In this document: one piece after another, positions 1 to 7,700 of the stretch | Numbering within the stretch: the stretch's first letter is position 1 | Layout: every line of letters begins with the position of its first letter | Assembly (NCBI RefSeq): GCF_900637555.1 | Contig: NZ_LR134378.1 | Location: forward strand, 1,932,001-1,996,000 | DNA length: 64,000 bases | Reading direction: 5' to 3' | From: Lautropia mirabilis | GTDB lineage: Bacteria > Pseudomonadota > Gammaproteobacteria > Burkholderiales > Burkholderiaceae_E | Translations under genes and position numbers: made by a program | The notes under the pieces: model-generated | What the model was told of the DNA's origin: nothing | Databases searched by the model: none | Seen by the model: only the letters and a program-made list of their open reading frames with translations

Positions 1-1089
1 CTGCGCCGCCATCCCGAGCGGGTCACCTACCTGGCGCCGATCTGCACCTTTTCGCTGACGATGCTGGTGGGGACTGGGCATGCGGTCTATCCGCTCCTGC
101 CGGTGATCTATGACGTGGCGTATTCCAAGGGGATTCGTCCCGAGCGCCCGATGGCGATTGCGTCGGTTGCCAGCCAGATGGGCATCACGGCCAGCCCGGT
201 GTCCGCCGCTCTGGCCACGGTGGTGGCCATCGCTGCCACCAACCATGTGGCCATTTCGGTGCCGCAGGTGCTGTGTGTGACCGTGCCTTCATGCATCATC
301 GGCATGCTGGTGGCGGCCACCTGGAGTCTGAAGCGGGGCAAGGAACTGGCCGACGATCCGGATTTCCAGGCCCGGATGCAGGATCCCAAGATGCGCGAGT
401 ACATCGAGGGGGGCAGCCATTCGGTGCTGGGCGAGGCCGTGAGTTCGCAGGCGCGCAGTGCGCTGACGATCTTCCTGCTGGGTATCGTGGCCATCGTCTG
501 CCTGGCTTCGGTGGCGCAGCCGCTGCTGCCGCTGGATGCCAAGGGACAGCCGCTGACGATGGTGCCGGTGATCCAGTTCGTCATGCTGGCGGCCGGCGCG
601 CTCATCCTGTTCTTCACCGGCGTCAAGCCCAAGGCCATCTCGGATTCCAAGGTCTTCAATGCCGGCATGATCGCGGTGGTGATGATCATGGGTATTGCCT
701 GGATGAGCGATACCGTCATCTCGGGCAACAAGGGCTACATCACCGACCTGCTCAAGGCCGAGGTGGAACGCCATCCGTGGACCTTCGCCCTGGCCATGTT
801 CACCTTCTCGGCCTTCCTGAAGTCCCAGGCGGCCACGCTGACGGTGATGCTGCCGCTGGGCTTTGCGCTGGGGCTTTCACCGGCCACGCTGCTGGGATCG
901 GTGCCGGCCAGCTATGCATACTTCTTCTTCTGCTTCTACCCGAGTGATCTGGCAACGATCAACTTCGACCGTACCGGCACCACGCACATCGGCAAGTACA
1001 TCCTGAACCACAGCTTCATGATGCCTGGCCTGATTGGCGTGGGGGTGGCCACGGTGGTGGCGATGCTGATCGCGCAGGTGGTGGTGTGA
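1..1089 (+). CDS. Anaerobic C4-dicarboxylate transporter, DcuA/DcuB family (5' truncated)
   Basis: The reading frame is open to the left edge of the window, so only the last 362 residues are present. They show many hydrophobic segments and the family signature GTGHAVYPLLPVIYDVA followed by RPERPMAIASVASQMGITASP, as in DcuA/DcuB, inner-membrane carriers that exchange or take up fumarate, malate, aspartate and succinate. The protein ends in a last membrane span shortly before the TGA stop. An imperfect hairpin follows and the next gene is convergent. DcuA and DcuB cannot be told apart from this part alone. Confidence 0.88.
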   Translation: MRRHPERVTYLAPICTFSLTMLVGTGHAVYPLLPVIYDVAYSKGIRPERPMAIASVASQMGITASPVSAALATVVAIAATNHVAISVPQVLCVTVPSCIIGMLVAATWSLKRGKELADDPDFQARMQDPKMREYIEGGSHSVLGEAVSSQARSALTIFLLGIVAIVCLASVAQPLLPLDAKGQPLTMVPVIQFVMLAAGALILFFTGVKPKAISDSKVFNAGMIAVVMIMGIAWMSDTVISGNKGYITDLLKAEVERHPWTFALAMFTFSAFLKSQAATLTVMLPLGFALGLSPATLLGSVPASYAYFFFCFYPSDLATINFDRTGTTHIGKYILNHSFMMPGLIGVGVATVVAMLIAQVVV

Positions 1090-1094
1090 GGCAG

Positions 1095-1143
1095 GGGGCT
1101 GGCGGTCCTGGCGGAGGTTCTTCCGCTGGTGACCGTCAGCCCC
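1095..1143. terminator. Imperfect hairpin between convergent genes
   Basis: GGGGCTGGCGGTC (1095-1107) pairs with GACCGTCAGCCCC (1131-1143) with one mismatch, and the loop contains a further inner stem (GCGGA/TCCGC). It lies between the Dcu gene and the convergent glyoxalase-fold gene and overlaps the latter's last codons. There is no clear T-run on either strand, so its role as a terminator is inferred from position. Confidence 0.4.
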
Positions 1144-1555
1144 GCAGTTTCTGCAGGAACGGATTGTGGGCGATTTCCCACAGGAAGCCGTCCGGGTCCG
1201 CGATATAGCCGCTGTAGCCGCCCCAGAACACTTTCTGGGGCGGTTTGATGATGGTGACGCCATGCTCGCGAAAGCGCGCAAAGAGCGCATCGACCTCGGT
1301 GGCGGTGGCCAGGTTGTGAGCCATCGAGAAGCCGGGAAAGCCGCCCGGCATTGTGACAGGGCTGTCATGGCCGGCATCCTTGGCCAGCGCATCACGCTGG
1401 AACAGTGCCAGTATCAGCGCGCCGCCCGTCTGGAAGAACGCAATGTGCTCGTTGCTTTCGGCGCTTTCCTGCCAGCCGAAGACTTCCTGGTAGAAACGGC
1501 GTGATCGGCCAACGTCCGCAACGCCGAGAGTGATGTAGTTGATGTGCTGGTCCAT
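1136..1555 (-). CDS. VOC (glyoxalase/bleomycin-resistance fold) family protein
   Basis: A 139-residue protein, the usual size for a single VOC domain pair. It opens with MDQHINYITLGVADVGRSRR, the typical first beta-alpha unit of the fold, continues with FYQEVFGW, and ends with GGYSGYIADPDGFLWEIAHN, the common end of the second repeat. These proteins bind a metal between two beta-alpha-beta-beta-beta repeats and act on varied substrates; nothing here fixes the substrate. I chose the ATG at 1555 because the fold begins exactly there; the open frame continues upstream without family similarity and into the neighbouring gene. Confidence 0.8.
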   Translation of the reverse strand: MDQHINYITLGVADVGRSRRFYQEVFGWQESAESNEHIAFFQTGGALILALFQRDALAKDAGHDSPVTMPGGFPGFSMAHNLATATEVDALFARFREHGVTIIKPPQKVFWGGYSGYIADPDGFLWEIAHNPFLQKLRG

Positions 1556-1614
1556 GATGAGATCGAACGGGGTCGGGGCGTGGTGGACGGGATCAGCCGT
1601 GGGGGGCGCCGGCT

Positions 1615-2208
1615 TCAGTCCCCCAGTCGCGCAAACAGCGCATCGGCCACGCGGCGGGTGGTCTGCAGCATCTGGATGGTGAGGGGGGCGATGAGGCGCC
1701 AGCCGCCGGGCCGGCCGGTGCGCAGGCGCCAGGCGTCGTCGAGCTTCTTCCATTGCACGAAGAAGTGCTCGATGAAGCGCAGCATCAGGCCCAGCTGCAG
1801 GGCCAGGCGTTCGGGGGACAGGCCCACCAGGCGCAGAGGCTGCAGTAGCCATTCCAGCACGTCCAGCAGCGCGGCGGGACGGGTGGTGACGGTCAGTACA
1901 GCTCCCAGGCTGCAGGTGCAGGCCAGCCGCACGGTGGCGGACCAGGCCAGGTCCGGACGGCCCATCCACAGCTGAAAGAGTGCCACCAGGCCGGCGGCCA
2001 CCAGCACCGAGAACATCAGGCGTTGGGCCGGACGGGTGGCGCGACCCAGGCTCAGCCACAGGGCCAGCGCCAGGCCGGCGATGATGCCCAGGATCAGCGG
2101 GTCCTTCACCCAGAAAAGCACGAGGCCCAGCAGTACCAGCAGGGCCAGCTTGAGGCCGGCTGGCACACGGTGCAGCCAGCTGGGGATGTCGCTGTAGAGG
2201 CTACCCAT
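1615..2208 (-). CDS. ECF-type transporter T component (BioN/CbiQ family)
   Basis: A 197-residue hydrophobic protein with several membrane spans, matching the transmembrane coupling subunit of energy-coupling-factor vitamin transporters. The C-terminal part carries an ARLGD ending and a basic, alpha-helical stretch (QWKKLDDAWRLRTGRPGG) like the coupling helices that contact the ATPases. The start at 2208 overlaps the stop of the upstream ATPase gene by 8 bases (ATGGGTAG), so the two are translationally coupled. Short size and pairing with one ATPase resemble BioMN of the biotin system. No S component such as BioY is visible in the window, so the substrate is unknown. Confidence 0.75.
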   Translation of the reverse strand: MGSLYSDIPSWLHRVPAGLKLALLVLLGLVLFWVKDPLILGIIAGLALALWLSLGRATRPAQRLMFSVLVAAGLVALFQLWMGRPDLAWSATVRLACTCSLGAVLTVTTRPAALLDVLEWLLQPLRLVGLSPERLALQLGLMLRFIEHFFVQWKKLDDAWRLRTGRPGGWRLIAPLTIQMLQTTRRVADALFARLGD

Positions 2209-3007
2209 GGTGAGGTGCCGCGCCCTGGGTGGGACGAGCGGTTTCAGTGGCGCGGGCGCCTTCCGCGAGCTGAGCGGCTTCAGCGGGATGGGGGGCTTCC
2301 GCGGGGTGAGCGGCTTCAGCGATGAGCTGGTGCACGTGTGTTTCGTAGGCGGCGCAGACGTCCGGGCCGTTGCCGTCGGCACGGACCTGCCCCTGGTCCA
2401 GCCATAGCACGCGCGGGTAGGTGCGCACGTGGTCCAGCAGGTGGGTGGAGACGATGAGCTGGCGGTCGCTCCGGTTCAGGTCATGGGCCAGGCGGGCCTG
2501 GCCGGGCAGATCCAGGCTGGCATAGGGTTCGTCCAGCAGCAGGGTGGCGGGCCCGGCCAGCAGCAGCGTCAGCCAGCAGACGTGCTGGCGCTGGCCCTGG
2601 CTCAGTGCCGAGATGGCGCGTTGCGCCCAGTCGGACAGGCCACGCTGTGCCAGAAACTCGCGTGCCTTCTGCAGGGCCTCGAGCTTCTTCAGGCCGGGCA
2701 GGCCCAGGGCCAGCTCTTCTTCCACGGTGGGGAAGATGATCTGGTCGTCAGGGTTCTGGAACATCATGCCGATGCGCTGGCTGCGCTTCAGACGCCCCTC
2801 GCGCTGATGGATGTCCATACCATCGATATGGATGCTGCCCTGATCGGGGGCTTCCAGGCCGCACAGCAGGCGCAGCAGGCTGGTCTTGCCGGCGCCGTTG
2901 TTGCCGATGAGACCGATGCGGTCCTCGGTCAGTTCCAGCTGCAGGCCGGCAAAGACGGGCGTGATGCCGCGTGTGAGGTGTACGTCCTGGAGGTGCAGGG
3001 TGGGCAT
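2201..3007 (-). CDS. ECF-type ABC transporter ATP-binding protein (BioM/CbiO-like)
   Basis: 268 residues. Walker A GNNGAGKTS is at about 35-43, the ECF-type Q-loop FQNPDDQIIFPTVEEELALG at about 83-102, the signature LSQGQRQ at 135 and Walker B LLLDEP at 156. The FQNPDDQ...T.EDE-like segment is typical of cobalt/biotin ECF ATPases. After about residue 218 there is a roughly 50-residue tail rich in Ala, Pro, Glu and His with near-repeats of AHPAEA, which normal BioM proteins lack; it is the part that overlaps the start of the T-component gene. The gene lies 63 bases downstream of the phosphopantetheinyl transferase and may share its transcript. Confidence 0.82.
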   Translation of the reverse strand: MPTLHLQDVHLTRGITPVFAGLQLELTEDRIGLIGNNGAGKTSLLRLLCGLEAPDQGSIHIDGMDIHQREGRLKRSQRIGMMFQNPDDQIIFPTVEEELALGLPGLKKLEALQKAREFLAQRGLSDWAQRAISALSQGQRQHVCWLTLLLAGPATLLLDEPYASLDLPGQARLAHDLNRSDRQLIVSTHLLDHVRTYPRVLWLDQGQVRADGNGPDVCAAYETHVHQLIAEAAHPAEAPHPAEAAQLAEGARATETARPTQGAAPHHG

Positions 3008-3070
3008 GGGCAGATGACAGGATCGGGCGACGGGCTGAAGCCGGCATGCGGCGGGTCTGGGGGGACGCCT

Positions 3071-3958
3071 TCAGTAGGAAAACCGATGGATTCTGGCACG
3101 AAAGGGGGTGGGCGATGAAACCGTGACCAGTTCGGAACCCAGGTCGAAGGTGGTGGCGTACAGCGGTGGGCGTTCGCCCTCGGCGGTGGGCAGGCGCACG
3201 TCCGGGTAATGGATGAGGACCTGCGGAAGCTGGTGCGCTTCCGGGTGATCGGTGAGGAGCGCCGGTGGAATCGGGTGGGGGCCGTGGTATTCATGGCTGG
3301 AAAAATCACCGGGCTGGCGCGGTGAGGCGGGCTTGCGGACCGCCGTGGCCGGATCCAGCCGGTCGGGATGATGCCGCTGCAGGAAGGCAGTGAGTGTTTC
3401 CACGTCGGGCAGCTGGCTGTCCAGGGTGTTGAGCGACCCCATGCCGCTGATGCCCTCGCCCCAGGCCTTCAGCGTGGATTCCTTGCGGGTCCACATCAGC
3501 AGGAAGGCCAGTTCGCGCAGGCTATCGGGCATGGCCAGCAGCAGTTGGGCCTCATGGGGGCGGGTGACGCGATGGACCAGCGAATCCAGCATCTTTACCT
3601 CGCGCCCCAGTACCTCCAGATCAATGCCCAGTTCCTGCGGCCCCAGGGCCACCCAGGCGACGTGTTCGCTGTGGGTCAGGTTGAAGTGCAGGGGGCTTTG
3701 ATGCGCCGGATCCAGGCTGGGCTTGCCTCTTGGGCTGCGCACGAAACGCACGTCGGCGGGCGAGACATGCAGCTGGCGTGCCAGCAGGGCGCGCAGGCCG
3801 GCACGGGTGGCGCGGTAGCGTCGTTGCAGGTGCTCGAAACGGAAGCGCTCGGCACGGGCGTGTTCGGACGCGGCGATCCAGTGTTCGGATTCGGGAGGAC
3901 GGGGCGCATCGAGATCGATGCGCCAGCAATCGACGACAGGAAGGTTCGCGTCCGGCAT
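3071..3958 (-). CDS. 4'-phosphopantetheinyl transferase, Sfp/EntD superfamily
   Basis: A 295-residue Sfp-type transferase that moves phosphopantetheine from CoA to the serine of carrier domains. Visible motifs: GKPSL near 79, FNLTHSEHVAWVAL near 92 (CoA/phosphate contact), the magnesium-binding GIDLE at 111-115 and WTRKESTLKAWGEGI at 156-170. Family members are about 225-250 residues; the extra length is a C-terminal extension of uncertain value. It lies near the assembly-line genes, which carry four PCP/ACP domains, with two more carrier proteins at 37-41 kb, so it is the natural activating enzyme for both loci. Confidence 0.9.
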   Translation of the reverse strand: MPDANLPVVDCWRIDLDAPRPPESEHWIAASEHARAERFRFEHLQRRYRATRAGLRALLARQLHVSPADVRFVRSPRGKPSLDPAHQSPLHFNLTHSEHVAWVALGPQELGIDLEVLGREVKMLDSLVHRVTRPHEAQLLLAMPDSLRELAFLLMWTRKESTLKAWGEGISGMGSLNTLDSQLPDVETLTAFLQRHHPDRLDPATAVRKPASPRQPGDFSSHEYHGPHPIPPALLTDHPEAHQLPQVLIHYPDVRLPTAEGERPPLYATTFDLGSELVTVSSPTPFRARIHRFSY

Positions 3959-4044
3959 GACGGTTTCGGGAAGGGATAGGGACTGATCTTCCGAGTTTAC
4001 TGCCGCATGCCTTGCCGTCTGCCCGCGGAGACCCGTGTTTCCCC

Positions 4045-4566
4045 CTATTTTGCGGCGGCCTTGATGCGCAGGATCTCGCGCACGAAGTCGTTCATGCGTC
4101 GGGCGAAGGCGGGGTCATCCAGCCAGCCGATGAGGGCAAAGGTGTCGGGCTTGCCACCGTCGTCGGCTTCGACGCACTCGCCCTGGTAATGCTGGAAGAA
4201 GATGGCCTTGCCGCCACGGATCTTGCCCCGATGCAGCACGGCGATGCGGCCGTTTTCATCCTGGGCGAAGACACCGGAAATGGCACGGCTGATGCCCTGG
4301 ACGGGAAAGTTGATTTCTGCGGCCAGCGAGACTTTCTTGCCGGCCACCGGGGCGTCGGTACCGAAGCCGTTGAAGTGCTTGGTGTCCTGCGACTGGCCGG
4401 CGAACCAGAGGCCCAGCGTGTCGTCGTAGGCCACGTCGGCCTCGAAGCCGCCGCCGGCACCGCCGACGGTACAGGCAACGCGCTGGGGCAGCGCGGTCTG
4501 CAGCTGATGGACGAGGGTTCTCTGGGCGTTGTTGATGTCGGCGGCGCTGCTGATGACGGTCAACAT
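4045..4566 (-). CDS. Conserved hypothetical protein, about 173 aa
   Basis: I do not recognise this protein. It is soluble, with no signal peptide or membrane span, and has a moderately acidic, mixed alpha/beta composition. Notable pieces are FEADVAYDDTLGLWF, VLHRGKIRGGKAIFFQHYQG and a C-terminal helix DPAFARRMNDFVREILRIK. I placed the start at the ATG at 4566 because CAGGAGAC lies nine bases upstream of it; the first ATG of the frame (4608) has no ribosome binding site. It sits between the terminator of the NRPS genes and the phosphopantetheinyl transferase gene, so it probably begins a new transcript. Confidence 0.6.
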   Translation of the reverse strand: MLTVISSAADINNAQRTLVHQLQTALPQRVACTVGGAGGGFEADVAYDDTLGLWFAGQSQDTKHFNGFGTDAPVAGKKVSLAAEINFPVQGISRAISGVFAQDENGRIAVLHRGKIRGGKAIFFQHYQGECVEADDGGKPDTFALIGWLDDPAFARRMNDFVREILRIKAAAK

Positions 4567-4718
4567 GTCGTTCGGGTCTCCTGGTGGATACGGGATGGTG
4601 GATGTCATCTTAGTCGATGATGGGCATGCATCGGCCCGGCTGGTCTTCGGGCTGCGGGTTCCTGATCATCGGTAACGTGCGGTCGTCGGCGCCATCACCC
4701 GGCCTTCAGTGCTCCCCA

Positions 4719-4761
4719 AAAGGCACAGGGGCGGCCCGACATCTTCGTCGGGCCGCCCCTG
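4719..4761 (-). terminator. Rho-independent terminator of the NRPS/PKS operon
   Basis: A perfect 15-bp stem (4726-4740 with 4747-4761) with a 6-base loop, followed on the minus strand by TGCCTTTTGG. It lies 38 bases beyond the stop of the C-A-PCP-C-PCP gene and would end its transcript. Confidence 0.85.
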
Positions 4762-4798
4762 TCGGGCGCCATTCAGGACGCTTTCAAGGCGCGTCGGA

Positions 4799-7700
4799 TC
4801 AGTGCCGCTTGCGCAGGCCGCCCAGCATGCGGGCCATCAGGCCGCCTTTCTTGCCGGCGGTGTCCGCCTCGGGCGCGGGGCCGGATTGGGCCTCTTCATA
4901 CGCGTGGGCCACCTGGGCCAGCGTCTCGAAGACGAAGCGGCGCGGGTTGACGCGACGGCCGGTGAGCACCTCCATGCGGGCGATGGCCTGCATCACCAGC
5001 ATCGAGTGGCCGCCCAGGTCGAAGAAGTTGTCATCGGACCGGATGTCATCGGTGCCCAGCAGGTCGGCCCAGACGCCGGTCAGCGTGGCTTCCATCGAAC
5101 CCGCCTCTTCGGCGGGCAGAGGCGCTTCGGCCGTGGCCGCACCATCTGCGGCGGCATCCGGGGACGGGGCAGCCTGGGTCTGCACGCTGCTACCTTGCTC
5201 GGTGGCAGATGCCGCAGCGGTCGCAGGCATGGTTGCCGGCGTGTTGGCGGCTGCCGAGGCCTGGGCAGCCGCGATCACTTCACGAGCGGCTGCGTGCCCG
5301 GTACCGATCCCTTCCCGGACCGGCGCGGCTCCTGAGGGGGCCGTGCGGGTCGCCTTCTCGATGCCGATCTCTTCACCGAAGCCGGGCTGGTGCACCGGTG
5401 CGGCCGACGAAGGCTGGGGGGCAGCGGCCCGGGACGTGGTCGTCGGCGTGGACGGCAGGGTGGTGACCGGATGGTCGACCCCACAGAGCACGGCCGTCGG
5501 AATATGCGTGAGCATGTCCGCCAGCGGGGTGTCGGGCGTGCTGTCCAGCCAGCAGGTCAGCAGTAGCTGGTAGGCCTCGGCGATCCGGCGCACTCGCAGT
5601 GCGTCGAAGATGTCGGTGTTGTACTGCAGGCCGCCCACCAGGTGGTTGCCATTGGCCAGGAACCACAGTCCCAGGTCCTCGGCGGTGCCCGGTTGCAGCA
5701 CGTACAGCGGCTTGTCGTGCAGGTTGCCCCACTGCAGCTGGCGTGCCGTGGCTTCCTGGAACGAGAAGAAGGCCTGCCAGAGCGGGGGACGGGACTCGTC
5801 ACGGGACGGGCCCATGGCCTGCAGGATGCGGTCGGCCGGCACATCACTGTTGCCGAAGGCGGTCACGACGGTCTGGCGGACCTGTTCGAGCAGTTGGCGG
5901 ATGGTGCGCGGAGCGTGCTCGCGGGCACCGGCGCCAGCCGCCATGCCGGCAGGCGTGGCGCTATCCGGGCTGGCGTGGGCCCCTGCATGGGACGAGGCCT
6001 GATCGTTGCCGAAGTGGAAGGTGAGCGGCAGGGCGTTGACGAAGAAGCCCATCACCTGCTCCAGCTCGGGCAGCTCACGGCCACGCACGGGGGTGCCGAT
6101 GCGCAGCGTGGGCTGGCGCGACAGGCCGTGCAGCAGCAGGGCCCAGACGGCCAGCAGCGTCATGAACGGGGTGGTGTGCTGCTGGCGGGCGTGCTCGCGC
6201 AGCCGGGCCACCAGGGGCTCGGGCAGGTACAGCCATTCAGTGCTGCCCAGGCCGCTCATGCGGGCCGGGCGCTTGCGGTCGGCCGGAACGTCCAGAGGCG
6301 GCAGTTTCGGATCGATGATCGACAGCCAGTGGTCGACCTGTTTCTGCAGCGTGTCGCTCTTCAGGAACTGGTGGTGCCAGCCGGCAAAATCGCCGTAATC
6401 GATGGCCAGCGGCGGCAGCGGATCGGCTGCGCCGGGTTTCTCCATCTGGTGTGCATACAGGGCCGCCATTTCCTGATACAGCAGGTCGAAGGACCAGCCG
6501 TCCCAGATGATGTGGTGCGGCATGAAGAACCAGACGTGCTGCTCTTCGCCCAGCCGGAACATGCGGGTGCGGAAAAGCGGTGCGCCGTGCAGCGGAATCG
6601 GTTCCTGAGCCAGCGAATCGATGGCATGACGCAGGGCCGCTTCCTGGGCCTGGCCCTGCAGCTTGCTCAGGTCCATCGCCGGGAAGAGCGAGACCTGCAG
6701 GTTGTCCATCACGCGCTGCTCGGGCATGCCCTGGGCATCGGTGTCGATGACGGTGCGCAGGATCGGCTGGCGCTGCATCAGCTGGTTGAATGCACGCTGG
6801 AAGGCGTATTCATTCAGCTTGCCGGTGAGACGGTGGGCCGACGGTGTGTTGTAGACCGGGGTGCCGGGGTTGATCGACTCCAGGAAGTACAGCCGCTGCT
6901 GCATCAGCGACAGCGGCGCGACACTGCGGTCAGCGCGACGGGTGATGGTGTCGGCCGGCTCGGCAGCGGGCACGTGGCTGGCGGCGGGGGCAGCAGGCTG
7001 CTCGGTGGCCTGAGCGGAAGGCTGCCCTTCGCCCCCCTCCAGCCAGGCAGCCAGCTGCAGTGGTGTCGGGGCCTCGAACAGCGCCGCCAGCGGAAGCTTG
7101 CGGCCCAGCTCACGGCCCAGCGCCTGCAGCAGCTGGGCGGCCAGCAGCGAATGACCACCCACGGCGAAGAAGTCGTCGTCGTCGGACACTTCGGGCAGGC
7201 GCAGGTATTCGGCCATCAGCGCGCGTACGCGGGGCAGCAGCGTGGGCGCCGAGGCAGCAGCCTGTGCGGGCGAGCTGGTCGGCGCGGGCGCCGCGGAGGC
7301 TGCGGCGATCGTGGCAGCAGCCGCTTCGCCTGCCGTTGCCGGGGGCGTGCTGGCAGCGGGTGCGCTGGCACCGGGGCGGGCGGCCGGTTCGGACGAACGC
7401 GGTGCTGCATTCCGGGCGCTGGCGGATGGCTGGGGCATGACGGTGCTGGCATGCCGGTTGGGAATGCTGCGGGCCAGCTGGTCAGGCCGGGGCAGGGCCT
7501 TGCGGTCGATCTTGCCGTTGGGCAGCAGCGTGAAGGTGGGCAGCCAGACGAAGTGTTGCGGCACCATGTAGTCGGGCAGCTGCTTGCGCAGGTGGCTGCG
7601 AAGGGCGCTGGCTTCTTCACGGTTGGCTTCGCGCGGGGCGGCCTCGGGATCGTCGGACACCATGTAGGCGACCAGGCGCTGATCGCCGGGCACGTCCTCG

